Assembly: GCF_001638985.1 (NCBI RefSeq)
Contig: NW_017265163.1
Span: forward strand, 1-64,000
DNA length: 64,000 bases
From: Phycomyces blakesleeanus NRRL 1555(-)
Lineage: Eukaryota > Mucoromycota > Mucoromycetes > Mucorales > Phycomycetaceae
Direction of reading: 5' to 3'
Shown: positions 22,997-34,800 of the stretch, one piece after another
How positions within the stretch are numbered: the stretch's first letter is position 1
How the letters are laid out: each line of letters starts with the position of its first letter
The notes under the pieces: model-generated
The model's database searches: none
What the model saw: the letters and a program-made list of their open reading frames with translations, nothing else
What the model was told of the DNA's origin: nothing
Program-made: the position numbers and the translations under genes

Positions 22997-24303
22997 TTAT
23001 TCCATTGAAATTGCCCATTCTGGTAACATGACAGTCAAGCTAGCAGGAATACTCTCAGTTCTAGTTGAATGGTTTCGCTCCAACAAACTATTTGCCTTTT
23101 TCTTTAGTCTGACAACAGAAAAGTCATCAACCGTATTAATAACCACTTGAAGCTATTTTTATAAAAGAAATATATAAGTAACTTGTCTTATCAAATATAG
23201 TGTTTTAAAGATTTTTTTTTCTATATGAAAATACCTTATCGCTTCTCCAGCTAGGACAATAAACTTGTAATTTTCCTTCTTCATCACTCTCGCCATCTGA
23301 CATGACAGTTCTCAAAAGAACTCTACCACAATCAGATATTTTTATCAATGTGTCAATATTAGTTTTGTAGATCTGGTATGTTAAGACACAATGATCGTAA
23401 AGCTATACGTAAAATATTTTAAATATAAGGAAGTAAAATATAAATATACTTTTTACTTAAAATTCCAACTTACTGCCTTTTTGCAACTGTGTCTTTTTGA
23501 CAAGCTTTTCCAAGAAGTTTTCTTACTAGGAGAGGATCTGAATTCACGTACTTGGTTCCAAAAGTGGTTCTTTATTATTCTGATAAGATCGCTTGTGGGA
23601 ACATCAACAGCATCTTTCTGAATTCTCAGATAATTCACAAGTCGCACGGCAAGAGCATTGTTATATTCGTTCTTGAAATTATTTGTCAAAGACCATCCTA
23701 CTCTTTCGTTATTTTCAGCAATTTTGGTGCGATCCAAACTGGTGAAATTCGGGTTTCTTATGTACCCATGGATGAGTTCCTATAGTTTTTTTTGTTAGAA
23801 ATATGGAAAGGTTATATTCATTTTAAAAGTTTATATACTGATATTTTTGGGTAACGTTTTCCAAATAAATTTATATCTGATACAGTTGTATCCTCTTCTA
23901 TCAGAGAAGCATAGTCTCTTACTGAGATAGTGTTTCTATTTGTCATGTTGCTTGTGGTAGCACTGTTGAGTGTTGTTTGTGTGTCAATAATATCATTGAC
24001 AGCCTTTTTAAGATAGACATTTGTCTCATTTGAGAGACGAACACCTGTTTCCACATTATTCATCCATCTTGATATCTTATTGATTTCACTACTCAACGAA
24101 TCGATTTTCTTATTGGTTGATTCCAGGAGCTCAAGAATCGAGTCTCTCTGACCAACATCAAGCTCTGTATTGGGGGCAGTGACAGCAAGAGAGACAGTGC
24201 CTGGAGTGCAAGCAATGTTAGTAGTAGTTGCTAGTTCACTACGTTCAACAGCACACATTCTGATGTTTTGGTGATGGAGAGGAGAAATGTGGCAATTTCT
24301 CAT
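22997..24303 (-). CDS. Gene X of element D: accessory protein, 364 aa, intact
   Basis: Exons in order are 24303-23839, 23779-23474, 23402-23235 and 23152-22997. All introns are phase 0 and GT...AG, and the spliced frame is open for 364 codons. Exon 1 has a long coiled coil (ILELLESTNKKIDSLSSEI). Exon 2 is exactly 306 bp, as in A and B, and holds the RNPNF motif also seen in B. Exon 3 carries MSDGESDEE and PSWRSDK, matching GESD and PGWRSDE of A. Exon 4 ends LPEWAISME, matching PQWALRNGP. The protein is otherwise highly diverged, yet open, while the neighbouring transposase is dead. That may mean it is kept for a function of its own, or that it decayed more slowly by chance. Confidence 0.75.
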
Positions 24304-25560
24304 GTTTCTTTTATTGAATACATATTAATGATAGTTAATTATCAATATACATTTCAAATGATCATTTTGGATATATATATACAGATAATAAAATGAAGCG
24401 AGAGAAAAGATAGTTTGTTATCATATTATGAACACTATTTAGCTACATTTTATTAATAGTAATCTTTATTCAGTAACATATCTTTTAACCCAGTGAGACA
24501 TGGCTTATCAGATATGAAGCTGAGCAGGAATCACTTTTTTTTTCTTCAGAACGGTATTTTATTGCCAGCATTTTCTCAGGGTCAAACAAACATACATCAT
24601 CGCTTTTTTTTTCTTTTTTTTTTCTTTTTTTGACTTATTTATTTTGGTTTTTTATTTCTTGCTAGTGACTCTTTTCTTTTGTGCATTCTTTTTCTTCTTG
24701 TTCTTATGTCTATTATGTTCTTCCTACCATTACTATATAGCTGATCATCATTATACATTCTCTTACTTTTCATGATAGATATTATTTATTGCAGACAAAA
24801 AAGGAATAACAATATGATAAATACTCATCACTGACGATCTTATTTTATGTAACCCCCAGCAATCTCTGTTATCTTTGACATTGATGTTACAATCTATTAT
24901 GATGGTAAGACTTTATCACATGGCCATTGTCTCTTTTTTCTTATCTATTACAGTTCACATAGACCTCTCACTCAAGATCTCTACTGTAATCAGCATGAAC
25001 TAGTTTTTATCTTATTTTACGTTTGATTATTCTCTGATAAGTTAACTTTGACAATTGTTCATTATATTTTAATACTTGTTTGTACACAATACTTAAAGCT
25101 GTTTATTGTAGTTTAATCAACAATACTAAACCACGGCCACCAATACAACCAAGTTAAGTATAATTCATTGTTAAAACCAGTCAGTAGATCTCAACTAGAG
25201 AGTAAGTATTACAAAGAAAAAAACATTGGGTTTATCTAAAAAATTAATATTTTCTCTTTCACTCTTAGAAAGTTAAGTATACCATCAAGTAAGTTATATA
25301 GCTCACTCAAAATAAGCAAGAAATAATGCTGGTAATACAGCAAGAAAGAGTATCAACCAATACAACAAAAGCATACGAGACTCAAAAAAAGCAAGAATAG
25401 ACCATATATATCTAGAAACTATTGATTACATCAAATGAAATAAAATTCAGCTAAAGAATATTATTATTATTCAAATATTACAAAAAATAAACAAACCAAA
25501 GAGGCTTGTTTTAATAAAGAAAACCAAGCCTATTCATCTGGTTTTATATGCAATAAAAAG
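24304..25560. other. Region of element D where gene Y would be expected
   Basis: By analogy with A-C a gene Y should run here on the plus strand. One short candidate exon is seen at about 24859-24903 (GACATTGATGTTACAAT, then GATG|GTAAGAC), resembling the exon of B that ends GACATTACAATG|GTAAGTC. The full gene could not be traced. The rest is AT-rich with T-runs. Confidence 0.3.
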
Positions 25561-25680
25561 ACCAGTTTCCTCAATTCTATATATAATAAAAAAACCTGTT
25601 TCCTCACTTTTATATACAATAAAAAAAACCTGTTTCCTCACTTTTACATACAATAAAGATCTGTTTCCTCATTTTTGACT
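25561..25680 (+). repeat. Tandem repeat, about 33 bp x 3.7
   Basis: Units begin ACCTGTTTCCTCACTTTTA and end in ACAATAAAAA, with few changes. It lies about 400 bp inside the right end of D. CACTA transposons often have such subterminal repeats, which bind the helper protein in plant elements; that role here is inference. Confidence 0.7.
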
Positions 25681-26293
25681 GTTAAACATATAACCCATTT
25701 CCACAATTTGTTTCATCCCGGCTTTTTTTATTGCTTTCATAAGAAACAAATCCAATCACCATATATCAAATCTAACAGAGAATTCTATAGAATTGGTCAT
25801 CTCGTCATTTGAGTTTGTGCATATAAATTATAACAGGCCATACAAAACACTGTATTCATTAAGAGTAAAGTGCAGGTATAATATATTATTAGTTTTGCGC
25901 AGCTTGCTGAATATAAACTCATATACCTTTAGACTCTGTCAACCTATATATCTGATCATATACTTCATCGCCATAGATAAAAGTTCACTTTGTATCAAAA
26001 TTAAATATTACTATTAATGGGGGAGTATCTCATCTTCTGCTTGGATTTGTCTGATATTTGAGCAAGATAAAATCGGTAAATTTTTCCAGTGATCAAATCA
26101 TACTAGCTTCAATGGCTGAACCTGCTCTCCACTTTGCAGCTGTGAAAATAGTTGTAACAGTGAAAGGGAGGAGACAGAATTGCAGAACAAAGAACTTTTC
26201 AGACAGAAAAAAACAAAAGAGAAAGAAGAGATGCAAAGCAAGAAAAAAGAAATGAAAAGTAGAGAACTAGAAAAGAAAAGAAAAAGGTCTAAA

Positions 26294-29200
26294 TTATATC
26301 CAAAGAGTACCATGTTCAGTCTCATGTGAATAGTCACCATCAGAATTACATATAATATCTATGTGCCAGAGAATAGTCAGCAGTAGTATCCAGTAAGCAG
26401 ATCGCGGTTCTTGAAATGACAAAGGCAAGGATGTGATGGCAAAATCAATTCTGTGTATCTGATCTTGGTCAGGTTGAGGCAACTGTTCAAATAGTGCCAC
26501 AGGAACAAGTGGACAATCCAACAAATGGCAGTGTGAGGTATGATCTGATCCACAAGGACATTCCTTTGGTTTGCCTGGTAACCACCCCATTCTCCAACGA
26601 ATCAAACGGCCACGTTCCATACGTGAGGTTGGCAAAAACAAGATTGGATCAACTCCAAGAACTGGGCGGCATGCTTGAATGAGAACTTGCGTATTGGACT
26701 GGAGAAAGATTGCAAATCCAGCTTCTCTAATGCTTTCAAAATGATTTTTTACAGCACTAGGGCTTCAAAGTTTGAGTGTTGGAGGGAGATTGGACAGAAG
26801 ATGGGTTTTTCCCAAGGAGACAAGTGAAGAATAAACGGTATGATGACGGTACAAAAGAGACAGGAGGCACTGGGCCGGCAAAAAGCATGATCTTATACAG
26901 AACTTGGCAATAAGAGCATTGGCATGGAACTTCATACTTGGTAGATTGCAGATGTGTTTTAACACAGTTGTGGAGGACGTGGCATGCCTCCAACAATTAT
27001 GTGAAGACACTTATCTTGAATGGACTCCAGCACTTTGATATCTTGTTTCAGAAGAGTGGAGATTGCCAAATCATATTCAAACTTTGGGCGGACAAAGGTC
27101 TTATACAATCGTGAGCTGAGCAGCAGAGAAAAACCAGAACGACAAGCTCCAACAGAGTTTAGTGTTGCCATTGTAGCAAGTGTATCAGAACGTCTATGAG
27201 TGGCAATGGACTTGGAAGAAATACCCTTATTAGCAAAAGGAACACCCAGATAAATGAACTGGTCAGTGGCAGGGAGAACTTGACCATATAGAAGAAGAGA
27301 AACTGGCGAGCTTGCACGTGTTTTGAGATATATAACTTCACATTTGGTTGGGCTCCATCGATATCCAAGAGTAAGAGAGTGGTCTGCAGCAAGATCTAGC
27401 ATGGTCTGAACGTCTGAAAGAGAACAAAAAATAGCTACATTGTCGGCAAAGAGCAGAGAATTGATAGGTGTTGAGAAATGAATATGTCCAAAGCCATCCA
27501 CACCTGAAGGAGCAAGAAGAGCATTATACGCATCCAATGAGGTAGGAGAGGGTGATGGAACATGGGTTGTAGTTTGTGAGTGAGCAACTGTGCGGAGCAA
27601 TGGGGGCAGGGAGTTGATATATATTGAATACAGATGTGGACTGAGGACAGAACATTGGAGAACCCCAGTGGCAGGTGAGAACGAGTGTGAAGAAAAGTTA
27701 TCCAGAAGGACAGAGATAGAGACATTGTCAAACATGTTAACTAAGAGGCCCAAAAGGGCTGGTGGAGTGCCACGTTGTTGTAAAGCATGCCAGATGATTC
27801 GTCAATCTACTGTATCATAGGCAGCCTTGATATCCAGAATTGCAACAACAGGGTAGTGCTTATGACAGTGATAATAGGCTTTCATCAGATCATGGAGACA
27901 GAGAGCTTGATCCAAAGCACCACGGTGAGGACGAAAACCACCTTGAGCCACATCCAAAGGAGGAGAGTACTTGTGCAACTGGGGGGATATACACATCTCA
28001 AAAAGCTTACGCAGTACAGAGGTCAAGGAGATTGGCCAGTAGTTTGCCGGGTCAGTTGGACTACCCTTCTTGAAGATTGGGAAGACCTGGGCTTGGCGCC
28101 ACAAACTTGGAACATATGACCATTGCCAGCAAACTGTAAATAATAAAGTAAGAATGGGTGAGACATATGTTTTTACAGGTTTTAGCATTTCAGCTCTGAT
28201 ATGGTCTGGTCCTGGTGCCTTGCGGTTAGGCATAAATTGCATGAATTCCTCTACAATTGGTGAGGTAAAGGGAGAGTCATCAGAGGCAAAAGGCACACTG
28301 TTACAAGTGGTCATTGGTGCTGGTGGTCGGGTTGCTGGAAGTATATGTTCACTATATACTGTTGCCAAATAGTCACACATTGTTGCTGCTGCTACAGCTG
28401 GTCTATCATCGTGCTGGAAAGTATGTTGTGGCTGTCTATGGCGTTTTAACTGCTTTATCTTTGATGTTGCTTTGCTGAAGTCACATTCCATAGACTGACA
28501 AAAGACATGCCAAGACTGACGTTTTGCTTGCTGAACCTGAGATCGGAATTCGGCCTGTGCATGTTTGTGTTTAGTCCACCAAACAACTTTGTCAATACCT
28601 ATTGCTAGGCGCCATTTTTTGTAACATTGGTTACGACGATCTGCTGCTGTTTGCAAAGCTACATTCCAGAAGGATTTCCAATGATTTGGGCGAGAGGGTC
28701 GATGTCCAATTGAGCTATTTAATGAGTCATAAATGAGTGAATTGAACTCATCAGTGATAGCATCAATGTTGGGTCTAGTGAGTGGTGGATTCTGTACAAT
28801 GTCTTGCAAGGTGGAAAGGAGGGAGGTCGAGTTTTGATTGAAGGTATGAGCATAAAGAGCATGGACATCAGGTTCATTGAGGCGTGAGAGGTTCCATGTC
28901 TTGCGTAATGGTGGTGGCATATTGGTAGAGTGCTGTAGATCATAGGTAAAGGAAAGTGATAAAAGGCAATGATCTGATCCAAGAGACAAGTCAGTAGCAA
29001 TATGAAGAGAAGGATTGATGAGTGGCATATTAGTTATAAAGAGGTCAATAATACTGCTGATTTCATAGTTGTTGCGGAAAGAAATATATGTTGGTATGCA
29101 AGGTGCAAGATCTGCATTTACAACTGATAGAGATCTCTCTTCTATCCAAGAACATAGTGCCAGTTCACGAGAATTTGATGCATAGTTACCAGCAACAGAG

Positions 29201-29616
29201 CCAAGTCTTGCATTGAAGTCACCACAAAGAATGGTATCATGTGTTAAAGGAATAGAAGAGAGTACATGTAGGACATCATAGGTGGGCATATTTGGTGGAA
29301 GATATAAGCATACAATTCTGAGTGAGCCAATTTTGACAGCCAGAGCATATTTGGAGGGCATAGGTATTTGAGTGACGGCATAAGGACAGTGAGGTGATAT
29401 GAGAACAGAAACACCCATAGAGCCCCTATAGGTGCCAGCTACAGGAGGCCCATACAAGTGAATTTGTGACCATGATGTGGGAAGATGTGAGGGAGAGAGA
29501 AGCCATGTTTCTGTAATGAAGAGCATATGTAAGGACTGACAGTGTTGAAGGGTATCTTGAATGGCTATGGGTTGCAGGCCATTGGCATTCCATAATCCGA
29601 TATTGAGATTACTCAT
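26294..29616 (-). pseudogene. LINE ORF2: endonuclease and reverse transcriptase, inactivated
   Basis: Residues 1-230 form an AP-type endonuclease: NANG at 10-13, TETW with E36, GDFNARLG at 132-139, DLFITN at 191-196 and SDH at 214-216. The reverse transcriptase follows: FPIFKKGSPTDP, GFRPHRGALDQA and the first catalytic Asp in AILDIKAAYDTVD. A TGA directly after this (27804-27802) stands where CGA (Arg) is usual, and the frame continues unchanged. The catalytic F-A-D-D box reads FADN, so its second Asp is lost. A frameshift near 26960-27000 and a stop near 26765 precede the C-terminal CPCG...H...C motif (about 26550-26590). It would make and insert cDNA copies if intact. Confidence 0.85.
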
Positions 29617-30020
29617 TCAGACATAGTGACTGATGAGCTGCGCTGACGTTTGAACAAAGACCCGCCAGTAGCATTGGTAAGAGTAGTACGTGTTGGTATT
29701 TCATCTTCACTGATCCACCCTTCCTCACAAAAGAAGTGACCAACTGGGATAGCAACGTGTGGGCGCAAGAATTGTAGGGCTTGGAGACATCTATCATGGT
29801 GAAGCATGGCAGCAGTGTTGGCAAGTTCATGAGTGGACAGAGATGCATACTTGGAATCAGCAACATTATCAGGATCAAGTGGATCAAATGCGTCCAAAAT
29901 CTCAACAGAAGCAGTTGTCAGTTTGGCCTTAAATGTATCAGCATACTGGACATGAACAAGGATGCCAATGACACCTTTGGCTGGGAAGTTAGTGTCCAAA
30001 AGTCGAGAAGAATCCACACC
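29613..30020 (-). pseudogene. LINE ORF1, 3' part only
   Basis: The open frame overlaps the ORF2 start by four bases (ATGA-type overlap) and runs back to the tRNA-Thr boundary without its own ATG. Sequence such as HDRCLQALQFLRPH and PVGHFFCEEGWISEDE resembles C-terminal parts of ORF1 products of fungal LINEs, from memory of that family rather than a search. No zinc knuckle is left, as the N-terminal part is absent. Confidence 0.55.
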
Positions 30021-30021
30021 A

Positions 30022-30094
30022 GCCTTCTTGGCTCAGTTGGCAGAGCGTCTGCCTAGTAAGCAGAAGGTCGCCAGTTCAATTCTGGCAGAAGGCA
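30022..30094 (+). tRNA. tRNA-Thr (AGU)
   Basis: A 73-nt cloverleaf: acceptor GCCTTCT with AGAAGGC and discriminator A; D arm GGCTCAGTTGGCAGAGC; anticodon stem TCTGC/GCAGA with loop CTAGTAA (anticodon AGU); T arm GCCAG-TTCAATT-CTGGC. All stems pair. TTTT follows a few bases later as a polymerase III stop. The LINE fragment abuts its 5' end and an LTR-like repeat begins 83 bp after its 3' end. Confidence 0.95.
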
Positions 30095-30177
30095 TTCCTT
30101 TTCTCTCGCTGTAGAAAAAATCTTTAAATATAGAGGTTTGTGCAATTTTTATAAAATTCAAAAGGAATAGTTTGTTT

Positions 30178-30538
30178 TGTCAAAGTTGACATCGGTGACC
30201 AAAATCGGAAGTTACAAGCAATCAGTAACAGTTGACTTTTTAAAATAAAAGATCTTGACTTCGCTGATTGGTCTTTTGTCTATGTTTTAGATGTTGTATA
30301 TGAGAAATATACTTGTAGAGATATTACTGTATAACCACCATCTAAGACATATTATTGTTGCTATTGTTTTATCAAAACAACAATCGTTTTGTATAAATAG
30401 TTCAGAATTACATTTAATAAAAATCTTTTTTATTTTTATCTAAAAACTATTCTTTAAAAACTTAATAATTCCTAGTGATATTGATTCTGTGACTTAGTTA
30501 CAAGTGCCAGAAAAGAGATATCAGATTGAGACTTGACA
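30178..30538 (+). repeat. LTR-like repeat family 4, copy 3, 361 bp
   Basis: Begins TGTCAAAGTTGACATC and ends GAGACTTGACA, giving TGTCAA/TTGACA inverted ends. It contains the TATAAATAGTTC box and matches copies 1 and 2. No target duplication was found. It lies just downstream of tRNA-Thr. Confidence 0.65.
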
Positions 30539-30589
30539 ATCAATTGCTAACTAATACACTATAGGAAATATCAGAGTTTATGCCTCCAA

Positions 30590-30790
30590 CCTTGCACTGA
30601 GTTACTATTATAGAACAAAATCTATGAATATTTTTTGATACTCATAACTTGAAAAGGTCCAACATGCACTTACTAAGTTTAGTATGTGCTAAGTCTATTT
30701 TAATATTCAGAGACTGACATTAAAGTATGATTGTTTTGCTTTTAAACCAGAAGGCTGTTTTAGATGAATATAGTATGCGAAACTGCTTAT
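30590..30790 (-). repeat. Dispersed repeat, inverted copy of 16966-17160
   Basis: Reads on the minus strand like 16966-17160. Here it lies to the right of the LTR-like repeat; in the other locus it lies to the left in the opposite orientation. The 720 bp that follow, up to the gypsy element, show no gene. Confidence 0.6.
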
Positions 30791-31513
30791 CAGACTGCAA
30801 AATTGAGAAAAGAACATATATGGTCTACAGATTACTTATATTTTTAATCTCAACTTAAAGAAGCCTTTGCCACTAAAAAGTAATGACTGTGATTACTTTT
30901 TAATGCATTATTGTTTTTTATTTTTTAAAAGTCTTTTTTAATTCTACTTTTCACAAGGTCTAAATTATTAAATGTCTCTAAAAAGAAGATACTTAATACC
31001 TATGAAGGCTAGTATTAATAAAATATGAATCAGTAAAGTTGACAAACAAAAGTAACTTAAGAAGAATTGACAAAAAAATATCTGCATCAAATACAATTTG
31101 GTTGTCAAGATTGCTTGTATACTAATTAGAGATCTTGATAGATTTTGAGAATTGCAAGGAATCTGTCTTCTGTTTTTTTAAAAAGTAGGAATCAGGCATA
31201 ACAATGTTAACACAAAGCAGATTTATACTCTTCAATTAAAAGAATCAATTAAGAAATATACATGTCTTCATCAATATCATAGTACTTAGTAAATAGTTTT
31301 TTTAAATAAAACAGTAAAAAGTATTACATAAAAATAGTCATATTTATATTATTTATTGAATGAATAGCTTAGGCTGCTACTAAATATCATAAAAATTAGT
31401 ACTTCTTCTTTGCATACTTCTTTATGTTTAACTTGTATTATTTTGATCAATAAAAACCAAAAAAATCAATATAAAACATTATGCATTTGTTAAACAAATC
31501 ATAAAGAAAATAC

Positions 31514-31854
31514 TGTAATAACTATATGGAGTTATGTAGAGATACAAGGCTAGTTTTGGCAACTAGGCTTGGGAGACAAAGATTATGAACTTAAAAAAGA
31601 TAGTTTTTATTAATAGCAATTGAGCAAGTACTTATACTAAATATTGAGAGATAGAGAAGCTAGAGATAGGATATATTGTAGTATACATAAGCTTATGCAT
31701 ACCACAACAGTATAAGACAGAGACAGAGACAGAGACAGAGACAGAAACAAAATGACGCAGAGAGGTGATCCATGCATTGAGAGATGCAGACAATGAAAAC
31801 GCCAGAGTACTAGTTATGGCTGGAATATGGGCGGGGTTATCCTTAGACACAACA
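31514..31854 (-). repeat. 3' LTR of the gypsy element
   Basis: 341 bp, bounded on the plus strand by TGTAATAACT and GACACAACA. Contains a short ACAGAG tandem repeat near 31715-31745. Confidence 0.92.
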
Positions 31855-34800
31855 TCCAAGTGGTTTAGTGGTGGCCACAATGGAGGGGGACGGTGCTAGT
31901 GGCTGGTGGTAGGCTTTGAGGCGTTGAGCGTGGACATGTTGGAGCTTTCTGGTCAAACAACCCATTTCTGAGCAGAGGGTATACCAATCGTCTTGAATTT
32001 ATTGGATGGTATATGGTCCTTTCCAGGTGCGAGTTAATTTCTCTGATCGACCTTGGCAAGAGAGTGGCTTTGTGAACAGCAATACTTGTTGATTGACTTC
32101 AAAGGTTGGTGCCTTAAAGAGCTCGTTGAGGTGGAGAGCATTGGCTGCCTGACTTTCCAAATTCCTCAGCTGGACAAGGTTGATGGCTGATGCCAAGGTG
32201 GCACTCATGGTAGAGGCGTAGTCTTGAGTTGTTTGAGTGTAAGGTACTTGGTCCAGAGTCGTGGGAAGCCTGGGTTCTCACCCATGTGCCAATGAAAAGG
32301 GCGTGACCTTGGTGGACTGGTGGACCAATGAGTTGTACACCAACTGGAGTAAGCCAAGGTGGTGGTCCCATGTAGAATGCGCTGACGCCTAGTCCAAGAA
32401 TGAAACGATCATGTTTCTAAGGGTGCTTATAAATCGTTCTACCATCCCGTTTGATTGGTGATGATACGCAGGGGCAAATCGTTAGGAGATCTCCTATTGC
32501 ATAGTCATAGTACTTAATAGTTGGGAAGAGAAAGGTTGTCCATTGTTGGATTGGATAATGCGAAGAATACCATGTTCAGCAAAAATGCAAGGCGTGAGGG
32601 CAGCAGTCACTGTTGCTTTGTGCAGCCCCATGATTGGGATGAGCACTACATAGTGTGAAAAAAGGCACTGGACTACCAAGATGTATTGATGGTCTTGCAG
32701 ACTTAGTGGCAATGGACCAAACACATCAATGGCAATATCATCAAAGGGCGCTTGAGCAGGTTCTTGTGTCAATATTGCAGTTTGACCTACTGTATGGCGG
32801 GGTGACTTTGTGAGCTGGCAGACTTCACAAGCAAGGACTTCTTGGATGACCCATTGTCATAGATTTGGGAACCAGAACAACCATTGGAACCACTGCAAAG
32901 TGCGTGAGAGGCCTAGATGTCCAGCTGATGATATGCCATGCAGAAGGTGGAAAATCTTTTGTTGTAGTGACAAGGGAAGAACTGGTTGAGAGCCATGGAA
33001 GAGTAGTCCCCGAGCTAAGAAAAATGGTGCTTCTAGGGTTTCCCTTGATGTCTGCGTCAAACAAGTTGGATCTGAAGCTTGGGCAGTGAGTAGTTCATCA
33101 ACACCAATTGCGTTTATGGTGGAGAAGTATGACAGTGCGTCCATTCCAGAGTTCTTCTTACCCGGTTGGTATACGATAGTAAAGCTGTGACCTTGTAAGA
33201 GGAGGGCCCAGTGAGCCAGCCGTCTTTGGAGGTCTGGGGTTTTGAAGAGGAACTGCAGGGCCTGATGGTCGGTGACAACTGTGAAGTGGGTACCAGTTAA
33301 GTAGTGCGCAAACTTCTTTATACCCCACATGATGGCAAGAGCCTTGATTTCTGTGATGCCATAGTTTTGTTCTGCAGGGGACAGATACTGGGAGGCAAAG
33401 GAGATGGCGTGGGGGCGAGACAACACTGATTCCCATTGGGAGAGTATCACTCCAATGCCTGCAGTACAGGCTTCATCCATGTGTAATTCAAATGGACGGC
33501 CAAAGTCTGGAAATCGGAACACTGGAGCAGTGAGTAAGGCTGACCAAAGAACAGACGTGACAGATGCATGCAAAGTTGTCCAGGTCCAGGTGGTATCATT
33601 GGCAAGAAGGGTGTTAAGCGGTGTGGTCAGTTGGGAGAACTGAGGTATGAAACAGTGATAGTACCCACAGAGGCCAATGAAGGAACACAGGGAATCAACA
33701 TCTGACAGAGTTGAGGAGGCAACTGCCTTAATCTTGTCTGGGTCGGTTTTCAGGCCAGTGGCAGTGATGACATACCCAAGGTACTTGACTTCAGGGCAAG
33801 CAAATTGACATTTTTTGAGATTCACTGTTAAGGAAGCCAAGTGCAGCCAAGTGAAAACTGCCTTGAGGTCGAGAAGGTGTTGTTGGAACAATGGTGAAAA
33901 AATAATGATGTCGTCTAAATAGATGATACACAGTTGCCACTTGAGGCCAGCCAAGAGAGCATCCATCAACCTTTGCATTGTTGCTGGTGCATTTGACAAT
34001 CCAAACAACATCTGGACAAACTCAAACAGCCCCTTCTGGCATACAAATGCAGAGCGGGGGTGTGAGTTGGTATTGAGCTCAATCTGCCAATATGAGACGA
34101 TGAGATCTAGGGTCGAGAAAATTGCTGAGTTCCCCAAAGAGTGAAGGGTGTTGTCAATGTGGGGGAGAGGGTACACATCTCGAGTTGTAATTCCATTGAG
34201 TTTGCAGTAGTCAATACAGAACCAAGGGGAGCTATCCTTTTTGATAACAATAACTACCGGAGAACTCCATGGTGAGTGGGAGGGGGTGATTATTCCATTG
34301 CGGAGCATCTTGTCAATCATGTCATTAATTTTGTCAGTCTCAGCCGCTGACACTCGATGAGGTGGGCTGGAGATTGGTAGATGATTGTGCGTGTCAATGT
34401 GATGTTGTACCGTGGTTGTAACCATGTGAGCCTTGGTGGCAAAGATGGATCGGAAGTTGTTGAGTAATTGGAGAATATTTAACTTGTGGTTTTCATCAAG
34501 ATCAGCGTCCACTGACATATCCTTTAAGTCGAATGGGTCCCCTGGGGTTGTGGTGGAAGCTGGGGTAGAAGAAGTGTTATTATCGTTCTTTATAGAAATT
34601 GCGTTTATACTTCCCATTATTTCCACAGTAGCCAAAAGACTACCATTCTGAACTTGAAATGTAGTGGTGCTCAGGTTGGCCAACTTGATTACTCCATGTC
34701 TCTGTTTGTCAAACTGCACCACACCTGTGGCAATAGCACACAATTGGCCAGAGCAAACTTCCACACTGGTTTTGACATATGCCAACAAGTTGGCTGGTCC

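Larger units (their letters stand above)
17896..26091. mobile_element. CACTA-like element D, old copy with two solo LTR insertions
   Basis: Left end CACTGCAAAAAACCCC and right end (minus strand) CACTGGAAAAATTTACC fit the consensus of copies A-C. Inside are the tnp2 gene (plus, 18996-22620) and gene X (minus, 22997-24303), tail to tail as in A-C. Removing two solo LTRs and their duplications leaves about 7.2 kb. The flanks (TTG and ATC) do not form a target duplication, so the outer limits are less certain than for B. D is well diverged from A-C at protein level. Confidence 0.65.
26285..30020 (-). mobile_element. LINE (APE-type non-LTR retrotransposon), 5' truncated, decayed
   Basis: The end of an ORF1-like frame and an ORF2 with AP endonuclease, reverse transcriptase and a C-terminal Cys/His motif run on the minus strand. 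The 5' end breaks off inside ORF1 at about 30018-30021, one to four bases before the first base of the tRNA-Thr gene. No poly(A) tail is obvious at the 3' end near 26285. Several inactivating changes show that it is dead. Confidence 0.8.

Noticed and set aside
31855..31890. Polypurine tract next to the gypsy 3' LTR.
   Set aside because: In element sense the sequence before the LTR is mixed (CCACTTGGA), so no convincing tract can be named.
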